Assembly: GCF_023716565.1 (NCBI RefSeq)
Contig: NZ_CP071848.1
Coordinates: 2,170,001-2,234,000 of the forward strand
Direction: 5' to 3'
Source: Vibrio sp. SCSIO 43136
GTDB lineage: Bacteria; Pseudomonadota; Gammaproteobacteria; Enterobacterales; Vibrionaceae
DNA: 64,000 bases
In this document: positions 8,862 to 19,402 of the stretch, piece after piece
Layout of the letters: each line of letters starts with the position of its first letter
How positions within the stretch are numbered: the stretch's first letter is position 1
Translations under genes and position numbers: made by a program
The notes under the pieces: model-generated
Told to the model about the DNA's origin: nothing
Database searches by the model: none
What the model saw: the letters and a program-made list of their open reading frames with translations, nothing else

Positions 8862-10302
8862 AGGACTCAAGGCTACGTGGTATAAAGGCTTTGACCAATA
8901 AACCACCAGTTACAGAATTGTTAATTATGAGATCTCCGCCATGTGCGCGCAGAATATTTCGGCTAATTCCGAGCCCCAATCCGTGCCCGTCGCTATCTTT
9001 AGCCAGACGATGGTAGGGTTCAAAAACCGCTTCTAGCTCGTGGCTTGGAATGCCCGACCCGGAATCTAGAATATCTATTTCGAGTAATTCATCACTATCT
9101 CGTACGTTCACCACCACGCTGTCACCGTATTTCACCCCGTTGTCTATCAAGTTAGTAAGTACTCGCTTGATGCCAAGTGGCTTGGCCCAAATTGGCGCGA
9201 TCTCGACTTGAGGCAAAGTAACGCTACCCTGTTGCAGGGTATTGTGGCTCTCGGCAATTTGCCGTAATAACTCGTTGATATCGACCTGCTCGGTATTTTC
9301 GTGGATATCGGTCTCACGCACACATTGCAGTGCCCCTTTGACCATCATCTCCAACTCATCGAGATCACGATTGAACTTAGCTCGCTTGATATCGCTCTCT
9401 AAAAGCTCAGCTCTTAGCCTTAAGCGTGTGATCGGCGTTTTTAAGTCGTGGGAGATGGCGGAAAACAATGACTCTCGGTCGGTAATGTAACGGTTGATCC
9501 TTAGCTGCATACGGTTAAAGGCGCGCGTGGCGGTGACCAGTTCATACGCCCCTTCCTCTACCAAGGGCGGCTGGTCAACGTTTACGCTCACCGCATTGGC
9601 GGCTTTCGCCAAGCGCTTGAGAGGTTTAACCTGCCTGCGGATCATAAAGTAAGTAAGCACTAACAAAATAGTGGTCGAGAAGAGCAAAAACCACCACTGC
9701 TCAGAGCCCAGTATATTATCTTCTAGGCTCACATAAGGCGCAGGAAGAAGCGCAGCAATATACAGCCATTGCTCTGTCGCTAACTCAATTTGCACCACCA
9801 GAATCGGCGGATTGATCGGTTGTAAAGTGAGAGTGTGATGAGCCCAAGATTTAGGTAGGTCATGCAGATAAATATCGTTTTTTAAAATGCGCAGATTCTC
9901 TGGGTGAGAGAACTCTACTACGATATTATCGACCTTAGGCAACTTTTGATGTAGCACACTATCGATGGCTTGCATTGACGCCAGTTTAAGCGGTGAGTCG
10001 CCAATGGGGTCTATATCCAGCTGCTCCTGATTGAAAGAGACGAAAAAGCGCGTCCCCCCCATATTGCGGATCTGATCGAGCACAATATGACGATATTCAA
10101 CCGGCAATGATTGAAAGAAATTGACCGTGGAAGCAAACATGTTCGCCATGCTTTCTGAAGCAGAGCGAATACCATCAAGCTCACGGCTCTTAGACTGGGT
10201 ATACCAAATGGATGTGGCAATTCCCTGCGCAAGCACCACGGCAACCAAGGTTAATACTAAGGTTCTTGCGACCAACGAACGAAACCAGCGAACACCCTTC
10301 AT
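8860..10302 (-). CDS. Sensor histidine kinase of the sugar-uptake system (GltS-like)
   Basis: A 480-residue EnvZ/OmpR-class membrane kinase. A first helix (about 11-33) is followed by a periplasmic domain of roughly 165 residues, a second helix (204-220), HAMP, then the dimerisation helix with SAISHDLKTP, where the phosphoaccepting His is 285. The ATP lid shows LIDNGVKYG, DSGSGIP and GHGLGLGIS. It lies immediately upstream of the binding-protein gene on the same strand, the position of GltS relative to the gts operon of Pseudomonas. Its partner is most likely the OmpR-family regulator at 12656-13381, separated from it by a chemoreceptor gene. Kinase identity is firm; the sugar link is by context. 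Confidence 0.85.
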   Translation of the reverse strand: MKGVRWFRSLVARTLVLTLVAVVLAQGIATSIWYTQSKSRELDGIRSASESMANMFASTVNFFQSLPVEYRHIVLDQIRNMGGTRFFVSFNQEQLDIDPIGDSPLKLASMQAIDSVLHQKLPKVDNIVVEFSHPENLRILKNDIYLHDLPKSWAHHTLTLQPINPPILVVQIELATEQWLYIAALLPAPYVSLEDNILGSEQWWFLLFSTTILLVLTYFMIRRQVKPLKRLAKAANAVSVNVDQPPLVEEGAYELVTATRAFNRMQLRINRYITDRESLFSAISHDLKTPITRLRLRAELLESDIKRAKFNRDLDELEMMVKGALQCVRETDIHENTEQVDINELLRQIAESHNTLQQGSVTLPQVEIAPIWAKPLGIKRVLTNLIDNGVKYGDSVVVNVRDSDELLEIDILDSGSGIPSHELEAVFEPYHRLAKDSDGHGLGLGISRNILRAHGGDLIINNSVTGGLLVKAFIPRSLES

Positions 10303-10415
10303 AGCTTCCTTACCACATCCAATTACGATACTAACGCTATGATCATAGTAATCGCATTAGCCGCCTTCGTAACAACTTACTTACAAAAGCTTGAACTGTA
10401 TGGGATAGATAGGGC

Positions 10416-10447
10416 GAAAAAAAACCACAGCCATCCGTGCTGTGGTT
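10416..10447 (-). terminator. Rho-independent terminator after the HBM chemoreceptor gene
   Basis: On the minus strand AACCACAGC and GCTGTGGTT form a stem with a seven-base loop, followed by eight T. It lies just past the chemoreceptor stop codon, so the downstream kinase gene probably has its own promoter. Confidence 0.88.
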
Positions 10448-10467
10448 AATTTCTTTACTCGTTGTTT

Positions 10468-12438
10468 TTATACTTTAAATTGCCCTAGCAAACTCGATAC
10501 TTCAGTACCTACCTGATTAAGCTGCTTCGCCGAATCTGTGGTTTCCACCGACTGAGCGAGTGTTTTATCGGAGATATCTGACATGGTATTGACGTTAATG
10601 CTGACCTCATCCGCAGCGGTGGCCTGCTGGCCTGCTGCACTGGAGATTTGACCAATCGAATCGTTGATTTGGCCGATGTAAGTATCAATCGAAGTTAGAG
10701 ATTCTTCTGCCGATTGCACTTGCGCTGCGGTCTCTTCTGCGCTCGAGCGACTCTTAGTCATCGCTTGGCTGGCAGATTCTGCGCGCTGCTGCAAACTCAC
10801 AATAATATTTTGGATCTCTTCTGTAGACTCTTGGGTTCTTGATGCCAGTGAGCGAACCTCATCAGCAACCACCGCAAAGCCGCGCCCCTGTTCACCAGCA
10901 CGCGCTGCCTCGATGGCTGCGTTCAGCGCCAATAAATTGGTTTGCTCGGCAATACTACGAATAACATCCAACACCGAACCGATCTCTTCACTGTCGGAGC
11001 GAAGCTGTTCGACCGTGTCACTGGCATCGCTAATTTGCATCGACAAACTTTGCATTGAGCTCGCTGCATCCACCACCACTTTGCTACCCGCAGAGGCTGC
11101 ATCTGCCGTTGATTGAGACAACTCTGCCGCTTGCAATGCACTGTTACTTACCTCTTGAGCACTGGCTGACATCTCTGTCATCGCTGATGCAGCAAGTTGC
11201 GCTTGCGATTGCTGCTCTCGCACCTCGATTTGAGTGCTGTTAGCTTTATCCGTCAGCTCTTGCGCTGAAGTAAGCATGCTTCCAGACGCATCATTTAACT
11301 GAGAAACTGTGTTTTGCAGTTTATCGGCGAAGGTGTTGTAGTTCTGCGCCAATTGCGCCAACTCATCACTGCCAGTGACTGGAATACGGATGGTTAAATC
11401 CCCTTCCCCTTGTGCAATGTCTGACAGCACATCATTGGTGCCTGCAAGCTTGCTCACAATCGCTTTGGTTACCAATACCGAGACCAATAAGCCAACGAGC
11501 ACTGCCACCGCAGCAATCATGTATAACTGAGAAATAGACGCCTGAGTGTTTTCATCAGCAGTAGTAGCCGCTTGTCTCATCGACATACTGATCGATGCAC
11601 GCAAATCATTTATCTTCGACGCAATCTGTGGGCCAATCGTATCTAGGGTTTGAATCGCCGAGTTTCGGTCATAGATCATTTGCGCCACACTGTTAGCGGC
11701 AAGCTCATACTGCGCCAAAAGCTCCGATGCTTCGGTCGTCAACTTGCGGCGCTCAGGATTCTCTAACGTACCCAGTAGTGTCGCCATCTCTTGTTCTGAT
11801 GCTTTAAACTCCTTATTAAAACGCTCAACCTGATCAGGTTGGTTTTCGACCAAGAATTTTGAAACATACAAACGAGAAAGCAGTAGTGCACGTAGTGCCC
11901 GCCCAGCATGATAAGCGGCGACTACATCACCATCACGCTTGGCTGTATCCATCACTTGGGTGAGGCGTTTTTCAATCTCAGGGCCATTGACATTGAGTGT
12001 GCCATTGACCAACTCATTGCGACTTCTCATGTTGGAAATCACACCGCCAGTAAAGGTTGAAAGGTATTGCGACTTCATGCTGTCGATTTGCTTGAGCATG
12101 TCGACACGTTGTGGATTTTGGATCTCTTGGAACGCTTTGCTCACATCAGCGCTCCACTCTTGAGCTTGTTGATTGAACTTATTAACAAAGCTCTCATCAC
12201 CCGTTTTGATGTAGTTTTTGACCGTTAAACGTAGGCCATACACTGCGTCGGTAAGATCAGCGGCAAGCTCCGTATCTGGCGCTAAATCAAAAGAAATTTT
12301 GTTCATGTCTTGCGACAAGCCGCTCAACAAATTCGAGCTCACCACCGCCATTGCGATCAAAATTACGATCAAAACCGCAGGTGAAATGAATAGCTTTTTA
12401 GCTACTGAAATATTGTCTAACCCCATTACAATCCCCAC
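10468..12438 (-). CDS. Methyl-accepting chemotaxis protein with HBM-type ligand domain
   Basis: A 656-residue chemoreceptor. An N-terminal helix (about 15-37) is followed by a long all-helical periplasmic region (40-300) whose size and pattern fit the helical bimodular (HBM) domain of McpS-type receptors. Then come a second helix, HAMP, and a signalling domain with the conserved hairpin tip [20 protein letters not shown]. Cytoplasmic CheA/CheW partners are elsewhere. A second ATG four codons in (MGLDNIS) is the likelier start. HBM receptors known to me sense TCA-cycle acids, but here the gene lies between the response regulator and kinase genes of a sugar-uptake system, suggesting a nutrient ligand linked to that pathway. 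Confidence 0.88.
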   Translation of the reverse strand: MGIVMGLDNISVAKKLFISPAVLIVILIAMAVVSSNLLSGLSQDMNKISFDLAPDTELAADLTDAVYGLRLTVKNYIKTGDESFVNKFNQQAQEWSADVSKAFQEIQNPQRVDMLKQIDSMKSQYLSTFTGGVISNMRSRNELVNGTLNVNGPEIEKRLTQVMDTAKRDGDVVAAYHAGRALRALLLSRLYVSKFLVENQPDQVERFNKEFKASEQEMATLLGTLENPERRKLTTEASELLAQYELAANSVAQMIYDRNSAIQTLDTIGPQIASKINDLRASISMSMRQAATTADENTQASISQLYMIAAVAVLVGLLVSVLVTKAIVSKLAGTNDVLSDIAQGEGDLTIRIPVTGSDELAQLAQNYNTFADKLQNTVSQLNDASGSMLTSAQELTDKANSTQIEVREQQSQAQLAASAMTEMSASAQEVSNSALQAAELSQSTADAASAGSKVVVDAASSMQSLSMQISDASDTVEQLRSDSEEIGSVLDVIRSIAEQTNLLALNAAIEAARAGEQGRGFAVVADEVRSLASRTQESTEEIQNIIVSLQQRAESASQAMTKSRSSAEETAAQVQSAEESLTSIDTYIGQINDSIGQISSAAGQQATAADEVSINVNTMSDISDKTLAQSVETTDSAKQLNQVGTEVSSLLGQFKV

Positions 12439-12655
12439 AATGATTAGTTATTAATATTCTTATCTATTAAAAATAGACAATAATTCGCAATCGCACTGAA
12501 CTAATTACTTAAAAGGCAATTTATCATTGATTTATTGGGGAGATTTGAAGAATAGCCTTGGTTTTTCAATAACTTTGATATGTACCTCATCTTGCACATC
12601 ACTGAGGTAGCGGTTCAATAATTACTACTAAATAGGTAACTATGAGCTGTGGGAA

Positions 12656-13381
12656 TTAGTGCTCAAAACTGACAGGTAGGGTAAACATATAACCATTGCC
12701 GCGCATGGTTTTAATATAAGATGCGCCTTCTTTGCCTAGCCGATGGCGCAAACGACTGAGCTGCACATCGATACCACGCTCAAATGGCAATGCCTCACGG
12801 CCTCTTGTCGCCATCGATATCGTGTCTCGATCCAAAATTTCGTTTGGGCGCTGCACAAACAACATCAGCAAAGTAAAGTCACTGCCAGAAAGCTCAGACA
12901 CTTCGGACGTTTGTAGATTCAGTAACTGATGTGACAGGGTATCGAGTCGAAAATCACCGAACAGAATCGCTTTAGGCAGCCCTTCTTTTTCGGTTTCACC
13001 ATCAAGTACATTCACCCTTCTTAGAAGCGCCTTAACCCGCGCCACTAGATTTCGTGGGCTAAACGGCTTAGCAATGTAGTCATCTGCCCCGATCTCAAGC
13101 CCAATCACTTGGTCAGTCTCATCAGAAACGGCAGTTAGCATGATAATTGGTAGGTTGGATTTGCGGCGCAGTTTCTGGCACAAAGAAAAACCATCCTCTC
13201 CAGGTAGCATGACATCTAACAGCACCAAATCAGGATAGCCCTGCATTTGGATATGCTGTTCGAGTTCTTCACCATCATTGGCGGTCGAGACTTTAAATCC
13301 GGCTTTGCTTAGATACTCATCGAGCAGCTCGCAAATTTCCGCATCATCATCCACCACTAAGATATGCGTTCTCTCTGTCAT
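12656..13381 (-). CDS. OmpR-family response regulator (GltR-like)
   Basis: A 241-residue two-domain regulator. The receiver domain has the acidic pocket DDDAE at 11-15, the phosphorylation site Asp56 in LLDVMLPGEDG, and the conserved Lys in YIAKPFSPRNL. The C-terminal winged helix (about 140-238) ends with the typical IDVQLSRLRHRLG and TMRGNGYMF. It is transcribed in the same direction as the chemoreceptor, kinase and gts genes. By analogy with GltR/GltS of Pseudomonas it probably controls gtsABCD in response to the periplasmic signal read by the kinase. Pairing is inferred from position; no second unpaired kinase of the same class is nearby. Confidence 0.87.
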   Translation of the reverse strand: MTERTHILVVDDDAEICELLDEYLSKAGFKVSTANDGEELEQHIQMQGYPDLVLLDVMLPGEDGFSLCQKLRRKSNLPIIMLTAVSDETDQVIGLEIGADDYIAKPFSPRNLVARVKALLRRVNVLDGETEKEGLPKAILFGDFRLDTLSHQLLNLQTSEVSELSGSDFTLLMLFVQRPNEILDRDTISMATRGREALPFERGIDVQLSRLRHRLGKEGASYIKTMRGNGYMFTLPVSFEH

Positions 13382-13575
13382 TTTTGTACAACCTTACCAG
13401 AAACTCATCGCCGCAAGCTTAACATCTTACTAACATTGAAGAAGCTGATCGCTTATAAATCCTTGAGCTTGTTATCAGTTGTCTATCAGGAAGATGAGCA
13501 TATGGAGGGGTAAGTCACAGTTATCTCGTATCTATGCCGTGCAGGACAAGAAACCATGGTGCTATGGTGTACAAC

Positions 13576-16227
13576 TCATTTGTGCTGATGGCTTTGCAGC
13601 TTCTCTAGCAAAAACTCTTTCTTAAACGGTTTTGCGACGTAATCATCCATACCCGAGCTGTAACACTTCTCAATGTCTTGATCCAATACACTCGCCGTCA
13701 GTGCGATGATTGGAATGCGTCGATAGCCTTGCTCTTTTTCCCATGCTCGAATAGCCAAGGTCGCACTGAAACCATCCATCACTGGCATCATGCAGTCCAT
13801 CAAGATGGCGATGTAGTTACCGCCCTGTTGCAGCATTTTCACCGCTTCTTCACCATTATTGGCCACCGCATATTCATAACCTGCTCGTTGCAACACCAAA
13901 GAGACCACTTGCTGGTTAACTTGGTTATCCTCAACGATAAGCACCTTGCCCGTTTTAGGTTTGACCTCATTGAGCACTTGTTGACCTTTGCCTTTTCGCT
14001 TGTGGGCAAAAGCGCTAGCAAGAGTGCGGCGTAATCGGCTACCAAATACTGGCGCCACGAGCAGGCTATCAATATCATCGCTGATCTTATCTAACACTTG
14101 CTTGTCTCGGGCACACGCAATCACCACACAAGCGCTAGATAAATGAGGCACCACCGCTTTGACTTGCGCTTTACTGTCTTGAGATTCCTCCAAGCACAGA
14201 AACACCACCGCAGGCGAAATTAGCTGGATTTGATGCGCATCCGGCTCAGTGACTTCCACCACTTCAAAGCCCAATTCACTCAGCTCAGACGCCAGCAGCT
14301 TGGTATACTCTTGGTCTTTCTCAATCACCAAGGCCTGTTTATTCACAAACGGCAATTTAGCACTTGGCCCTTCAAGATAAGGGACGGATATCGAGAAATA
14401 GAACTCACTGCCAACCCCAAGCTTGGAGTGCACGCAGATTTTCCCGCCCATGATTTCCACCAGCTGTTGAGAAATGGCCAGCCCCAGACCTGTACCGCCA
14501 AAATCACGGGTAATCGACCCATCAGCCTGGGTAAACGGATTGAAAATCGCTTGCTGCTTTTCAGGGCTGATACCAATGCCAGTATCTTTAACGCTAAAGA
14601 TAAGCTCACCCATTTTTAGCGTACTTGGCCTGAAGCGAACGCTTATCTTAATCGAGCCATGTTCGGTGAACTTCACCGCATTTCCCACCAAGTTAAGCAT
14701 CACTTGACGAATACGGTGCTCATCAATGGTGAACATTGGCACTACATCTGGGTAGAAAGAGACTTCCAACTGAATATCTTTCTCCTGCGCTTTGTGGCGA
14801 ACAATAGACACAGTATCATACACCAACTCTTTAACATCACTGTTGGATGGCGACAGAACCAAAGCGCCAGACTCGATTTTGGACAAATCGAGAATGTCAT
14901 TGATCAGCAGTAGCAGTGTTTGGGAGGAGGTTTCTATCGTTTGCAAATACTCAAGTTGGGATGGATTAAGCTCTGTTTCTGCCAAGACCGAAGACATGCC
15001 GATCACCCCATTTAGCGGTGTCCGGATCTCGTGAGACATATTAGCCAGAAACGCACTCTTCGCCACATTCGCTCGCTCAGCCTCTTCTTTTGCCAGTATC
15101 AACCTTGCTTGGTTATTGTCTCGCTCATCAAGCAGTCGGTTTAAGCTGTGACCAAACGACGTCAACTCATCTTTGCCTTCCAGTTGCAATCGAGTCGTGC
15201 GATTACGATGGTTTTCAATATTCTCAAGCGTACTAAGTACATTAGATAAGAACTTGGTAATGCGCCGAGATAAAGCCACCCCAAACAGACTCAACCCAAG
15301 TAAGAAGAGCACAACAGTGGCCGAGAGCAACCACATCTGCTGCTTGGCATACTGTACTTGCCGCCCGATGCCATTGACGATCTCTAGACTAACGTGATCC
15401 ACTGTCGCTTGAATCAAAGCAAAACGGCGGTCATAACCACTTAACCCTTCAAAAATTTGCTTCTGGGTAGGTTTTCCAGTCAGTATCACGTCTCTTAACT
15501 GATAGCTGGTCATAAAGGCAGGATCAGAAAATGCTTCGAGCAGCATGGAGATTTGCTGGTCGTTGGCGTTGATATTAATGAAACGATCCACCACCAATTG
15601 CTGACGCTCACTGAGCCTCACCAACTGAGAAGCCAAACCATTGGGGTCTTTGGGGTCAATCAATAAATAATGAATATAAGTTTTTTCCTGTTGCGACCAC
15701 AAAAGCAGCCATTGCAACTGATAAAGCACCTGTAAGTCTTGATGGATCTGCTCGCTAAATTCCCCAACCCAATCACTCTTTTCGGTAACCATTAAGATCT
15801 GTTCTAGCAAGTCTTTAAGCCACAGCGACCAATCCAACATATCCTGCTTATCTAGCTCATTGTGCTCAGAAAGAACACCATCAAGATCTTCTAAAGCAGT
15901 TAAGAACTCTGGCTGCTCATTCGGCAAAAGTGCCGAAGATGCCAACTTAGAAACGGTTTGGATTTGCTGTTTAACTTGCTCAAGCTGTTGCTCAAGGGAT
16001 GAAGAATCAGAACTGGAAGTAGTCTTGGTTTGCAGGGTATGGGCTTGAGCATTTAATAGGGCAATGGCATTAACTAATTGAACTTTATGATCAACCTGAC
16101 CCAGTACCTCGACGTGCTGATACTGTTTTTGGATATCTTGCCAAGCTAAAACTCCACCGAAAGCTATCGGTAAAATTACCAGCGCTAACAACCTCACTCT
16201 TATCGAGAGACGGTTGAATAAGCTCAT
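13576..16227 (-). CDS. Hybrid sensor histidine kinase with NIT-like periplasmic domain and receiver
   Basis: An 883-residue membrane kinase. Helix one (about 11-28) and helix two (297-318) enclose a helical periplasmic domain resembling nitrate/nitrite-sensing (NIT-like) domains. HAMP (320-372) leads to HisKA with [13 protein letters not shown] (His399) and a HATPase domain with [11 protein letters not shown] and [11 protein letters not shown] degenerate receiver-like segment (about 630-745) comes before a complete C-terminal receiver ([13 protein letters not shown], Asp in [11 protein letters not shown], Lys in YVAKPFKKE). No histidine phosphotransfer domain is present, so a separate one is expected. 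It is divergently transcribed from a PstS-like protein and a beta-barrel protein, which may form its signal-input partners. Confidence 0.9.
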   Translation of the reverse strand: MSLFNRLSIRVRLLALVILPIAFGGVLAWQDIQKQYQHVEVLGQVDHKVQLVNAIALLNAQAHTLQTKTTSSSDSSSLEQQLEQVKQQIQTVSKLASSALLPNEQPEFLTALEDLDGVLSEHNELDKQDMLDWSLWLKDLLEQILMVTEKSDWVGEFSEQIHQDLQVLYQLQWLLLWSQQEKTYIHYLLIDPKDPNGLASQLVRLSERQQLVVDRFININANDQQISMLLEAFSDPAFMTSYQLRDVILTGKPTQKQIFEGLSGYDRRFALIQATVDHVSLEIVNGIGRQVQYAKQQMWLLSATVVLFLLGLSLFGVALSRRITKFLSNVLSTLENIENHRNRTTRLQLEGKDELTSFGHSLNRLLDERDNNQARLILAKEEAERANVAKSAFLANMSHEIRTPLNGVIGMSSVLAETELNPSQLEYLQTIETSSQTLLLLINDILDLSKIESGALVLSPSNSDVKELVYDTVSIVRHKAQEKDIQLEVSFYPDVVPMFTIDEHRIRQVMLNLVGNAVKFTEHGSIKISVRFRPSTLKMGELIFSVKDTGIGISPEKQQAIFNPFTQADGSITRDFGGTGLGLAISQQLVEIMGGKICVHSKLGVGSEFYFSISVPYLEGPSAKLPFVNKQALVIEKDQEYTKLLASELSELGFEVVEVTEPDAHQIQLISPAVVFLCLEESQDSKAQVKAVVPHLSSACVVIACARDKQVLDKISDDIDSLLVAPVFGSRLRRTLASAFAHKRKGKGQQVLNEVKPKTGKVLIVEDNQVNQQVVSLVLQRAGYEYAVANNGEEAVKMLQQGGNYIAILMDCMMPVMDGFSATLAIRAWEKEQGYRRIPIIALTASVLDQDIEKCYSSGMDDYVAKPFKKEFLLEKLQSHQHK

Positions 16228-16320
16228 GCCAACTCCTTGGAATATTAATTTTTTGTCATTATATGGATCTCTATACTATAAATAGTAGGCGGTTTTTATA
16301 TTACTGGTAAAAATAATTTC

Positions 16321-16809
16321 GTGTCAGTTTGGTTAAATAAAAACAGAGTGTTGAGTAAACTCATCACCACCCTAACCTTTATAGCGATCTCTTTATGTGC
16401 CACACCTGTGTTAGCAGATGATTCACAAGAGGTTGAGTTTGCTGTGTTTTCTCTCAACGACGACATCCCACAGTTGAGTAAAAGTAAAGCTCGTATGATC
16501 TACAAAGGGCGAACAAAAAAACTTAACGGCAGCATTAAGATCGTATTGGTGGATCTTCCTGAAGCCTCAATCCATCGAGAAGAGTTTTATAAAATGTTAT
16601 TGGGGAAATCTATTTCTCAAATGAACGGTTATTGGGCGAGTTTGTCATTTTCAGGCAAAGGCAGACCACCTGAAGAATTAGACAGCGACGACATTAAAGA
16701 CATTATCCAGTGGTTAAACCAACACCCCAACGGAATAGCGTATGCTCCTGTGGACAAGGTCCCAGAAAACGCCAATATACTGATCACCATTCTGCAGGGG
16801 GAAAAATAA
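16321..16809 (+). CDS. Small PstS-like periplasmic protein
   Basis: A 162-residue exported protein. The GTG start is followed by a charged stretch and a hydrophobic signal segment ending CATPVLA. The mature part has a fragment of the phosphate-binding-protein fold as seen in short PstS-like proteins: AVFSLNDDIPQLSKSKARMIYKGRTKKL, then EFYKMLLGKS with YWASLSFSGKG and a late GIAYAP. The usual second lobe of PstS is missing, so it is unlikely to be the receptor of an ABC importer. Its stop codon overlaps the next gene start (TAATG), so the two are coupled. It lies about 90 bases from a divergent hybrid kinase and may present a ligand to it; that role is inference. Confidence 0.72.
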   Translation: MSVWLNKNRVLSKLITTLTFIAISLCATPVLADDSQEVEFAVFSLNDDIPQLSKSKARMIYKGRTKKLNGSIKIVLVDLPEASIHREEFYKMLLGKSISQMNGYWASLSFSGKGRPPEELDSDDIKDIIQWLNQHPNGIAYAPVDKVPENANILITILQGEK

Positions 16810-17864
16810 TGAAACTATTTTTCACTCTCCTAGCCTCTTTGCTTTTGAGTCCAGTATCTTATGCGGTAATTCAGTTGGGAGAAGACCTAACACTCAGCGG
16901 CTTTGGTTCCACCTCAATCACTAGAACCGACCATAACGTGCCTTTGTTCGTCACAAGACGCATAGAAAACGAAACCTGTTTTGATTGCGACACCATCTTT
17001 GGCTTGCAGCTCGATTATCAGCCAAGTGACAACCTGAGATTTTCTACCCAAGTGGTGAAACGCCCGCTCGATGAGTGGTCCAGACCTGAACTGGAATGGC
17101 TATACGCCAGTTATGAATTTAACCAGTTTGAACTGCACGCTGGCCGCCAACGCTTGCCACTGTTCCTAGCTTCTGAATATTACTACGTTGGTCACGCCTA
17201 TGTTTGGGCAAGACCACCGCAAGATGTGTATGAGGCGTTGCTCGGCTACACCTATTATGATGGTGTTTCCATTGACTGGAACGTCGAAATTACTGATGAA
17301 CTGGTGGCAACGGTAACCCCATTTTATGGCATTGGCACCGAAACTGAGCTCGACTTCAACAAATACCAAATTGAGATAAAGTCGGACTATTCCATCGGCT
17401 TAGCTTTAGATTTTGCAGGATATAACTATCGCATTCATTCAGCAGTTATGCATACCGAGTTTGAGCGCACCTTCTCTTTGTTTAGAAGCACCCGCAAACA
17501 GACATTAACCCTCTACACTTTGGGTGCTGACTACCAGTGGGATAACTGGCGTATCATGGCGGAAGTAGAAAGCGACAACATGCAAACGGCTTGGGATACC
17601 ACGCTGGCCTACACCATGGGCGACTGGACGCCTTACATCACCTACGGTGAAGCGCACCAACGTCGCCGAGGCCAAAACACCATCGCAGGCGTACGCTACT
17701 ACATAGCCCCACAGATCTCGCTCAATGCAGAATATCAATACGTGACAGGGTCAGATGAAAGCTATCAAGCCTTCCATGAAGCCTATTTCTTGTATGCCCC
17801 GAAATTTGAAGGTGAACCAAAAGATGCCCACGTTTACACCTTCATGATCAATTTTACCTTCTAA
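16809..17864 (+). CDS. Outer-membrane beta-barrel (porin-like) protein
   Basis: A 351-residue protein with a clear signal peptide (MKLFFTLLASLLLSPVSYA). Its body of alternating aromatic/polar strands ends in a C-terminal strand closing with aromatic F (VYTFMINFTF), the classic outer-membrane assembly signal. I start it at the ATG overlapping the stop of the small PstS-like gene; the longer open frame upstream merely reads through that gene. The GFGSTSITRT opening and the WLYASYEFNQFELHAGRQRLPLF segment are typical of porin-like proteins accompanying signalling operons in Vibrio. Substrate is unknown. A motif C-x-x-C (ETCFDCDT) in an early loop could form a disulphide. Confidence 0.8.
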   Translation: MKLFFTLLASLLLSPVSYAVIQLGEDLTLSGFGSTSITRTDHNVPLFVTRRIENETCFDCDTIFGLQLDYQPSDNLRFSTQVVKRPLDEWSRPELEWLYASYEFNQFELHAGRQRLPLFLASEYYYVGHAYVWARPPQDVYEALLGYTYYDGVSIDWNVEITDELVATVTPFYGIGTETELDFNKYQIEIKSDYSIGLALDFAGYNYRIHSAVMHTEFERTFSLFRSTRKQTLTLYTLGADYQWDNWRIMAEVESDNMQTAWDTTLAYTMGDWTPYITYGEAHQRRRGQNTIAGVRYYIAPQISLNAEYQYVTGSDESYQAFHEAYFLYAPKFEGEPKDAHVYTFMINFTF

Positions 17865-17900
17865 TAAAAAACGCCACGGTGAGGGAAACCGTGGCGTTTT
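17865..17900. terminator. Bidirectional terminator
   Basis: AACGCCACGG and CCGTGGCGTT pair across a nine-base loop, with an A run on the left and T run on the right. It can end the porin-like gene on the plus strand and the gene at 17947 on the minus strand. Confidence 0.88.
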
Positions 17901-17946
17901 ACTGTTCTCTATTGTGCTTAATTGCAACACAGTGCTTGGCTTGCGA

Positions 17947-18369
17947 TTAGCTCGCTTCCGCTAGCAACTGTTTTGGCGCATAGAAGTGCGCATTTTTCGC
18001 ATACAAGCTCAGGCTTTGCTCAAATTCCAAGCCATGACGACGCTGAAAGCTCGCCAACTCAGTTGCCGACATACCGCACTCTAAACTATGTGTTGCTGCC
18101 AAAGCGATGCTAGCAATCACAGCCGCTACATACTCTTTGGCCAAACACTCTTGCTCAAGATCGCTAAGCGAAATCTGAGGTAGCTTGAGCTGAAGTTCTT
18201 GATAACTGGCATTCGGTGCCAGTGTATTCAGTGCTTGGGTCATCGCACTGCCACTGGTGACAGCAGCAGAAAAACTGGTGAAGCCGCCGTTTGGCGAACA
18301 AAAGTCTAGCGCATCCATGTTAGCAGCGAATTGCGCAGAAAACTCCGGATAGATTTGGGTCTTATCCAT
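17947..18369 (-). CDS. Conserved-looking hypothetical protein, 140 aa
   Basis: I do not recognise this protein. It is mostly helical by composition, has no signal peptide or membrane helix, and contains two cysteines (DFCSPNGG and SLECGM). A central alanine-rich helix (EYVAAVIASIALAATHSLECG) could mediate packing or oligomerisation. The ATG is followed by MDKTQIYPEF. It stands alone between a bidirectional terminator and an unrelated oxidase-family gene. The codon pattern and length support a real gene, but no function can be given. Confidence 0.7.
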   Translation of the reverse strand: MDKTQIYPEFSAQFAANMDALDFCSPNGGFTSFSAAVTSGSAMTQALNTLAPNASYQELQLKLPQISLSDLEQECLAKEYVAAVIASIALAATHSLECGMSATELASFQRRHGLEFEQSLSLYAKNAHFYAPKQLLAEAS

Positions 18370-18523
18370 ATAAACCTCTAATAATCATACTATTTACGGG
18401 GGACGTTCATCCTACCCTGTATTTTCACTAGAGATGATTTGTTATTCCCAGTTTTATGCGACGAGTCTCACTTATAAATTGCATAGTTACATGGTTTTCA
18501 ACGATTAACGCTGAGACAGGTCG

Positions 18524-19090
18524 CTATTCGGCCTCCGCAATCCCAGAGCGCTTTAAGATCTCAGTCTCAAATCCATCCAAACTCGACTGGTTCTTCTTAG
18601 CCCAATATTTTTCAATCCCCTCTTCGCCCTGTTTGTCAGACCAACGAGCCAGCTCATCTCTATCGCTCTCATAACCAAAGAAAGGCACCGACATACCACA
18701 AGACCCTTGAACCATATCCACATCGACCACAAAGATCTGGCGAGTCGCCACACTGTGTGGAAACAGGGAAACATAATGCTCATAATCGCCATCCCCTCGA
18801 TGAATCGCCCTCGCCTCCCCATAAGCACGCAAAATCAACGGCGCACCTTCAAAAGCACAAAACATAATGGTCATACGAGGGTCTTTAAGCACATGCGCCG
18901 CCGACTCATTACCACTCCCCGTCAGGTTCTGCCAAGCAATGGTATTTTCATCAATAACCCGCAGTGAGTCTCCACCTTTAGGTGAAATATTCACTCGGCC
19001 CGTATCGGCCGCCGTGCCAACGAAAAAGAGTTTTTGGGCTTTGATGAAGTCTATGTGTTGATGGGTGAGTGATTTGAATTGTTTTCCCAT
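18524..19090 (-). CDS. Pyridoxamine 5'-phosphate oxidase-family FMN-binding protein
   Basis: A 188-residue soluble protein with the split-barrel flavin fold. The start ITHQHIDFIKAQKLFFVGTAA, then GRVNISPKGGDSLRVID, NTIAWQNLTGSGNESAAHVL and RMTIMFCAFEGAPLILRAYGEA follow the order seen in this family of putative FMN enzymes. True PdxH proteins have a different C terminus, so this should not be read as the pyridoxal-phosphate synthase; the usual annotation is a pyridoxamine 5'-phosphate oxidase family protein of unknown substrate. It is a single-gene unit on the minus strand. Confidence 0.85.
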   Translation of the reverse strand: MGKQFKSLTHQHIDFIKAQKLFFVGTAADTGRVNISPKGGDSLRVIDENTIAWQNLTGSGNESAAHVLKDPRMTIMFCAFEGAPLILRAYGEARAIHRGDGDYEHYVSLFPHSVATRQIFVVDVDMVQGSCGMSVPFFGYESDRDELARWSDKQGEEGIEKYWAKKNQSSLDGFETEILKRSGIAEAE

Positions 19091-19402
19091 GCTGACGTCC
19101 TTGTTTGTTGTTTGTATAGGTAAGGTAGCGTTTGGGCGTGGGGAAATGAAGTATTAGGCATGAGAATTTAGGATTGTTGGATAATTCAGCTACTCCCAGC
19201 TCAATGCTAGGGGTTTGTTGAAGCCTCTTACCGCCCTAACATACTTTTGGGCAGAGATGCGTTAGCGTAATAGCACCAACGCAGCTGCTATAGATTATAA
19301 AAATACCTTGAATCCTTTAACGTTTGTTAAGCGCACTTAATCTGCATTTTGATGCGAAAAGAGCGCTTTCTCACCTTTGAGGTAATAGTTAGTAACTAGC
19401 AT
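19091..19402. other. 312-base intergenic region before the accessory gene cluster
   Basis: No gene is seen. It contains short matches to the control regions at 22998-23085 and 23915-23990 (AGGTAAGGTAG, AAGTATTAGG) and, near 19394, a copy of ACTAGCATTCA-x-GG-x-CTA that recurs at about 23090. These related fragments mark the start of a patch of accessory genes. A GCGTTAGCG stretch is present, but no complete integron attC structure could be drawn. Confidence 0.35.

Noticed and set aside
19200..19300. Possible integron attC site (GCGTTAGCG, CGCCCTAAC)
   Set aside because: The second core site and the symmetric stem of an attC could not be found.
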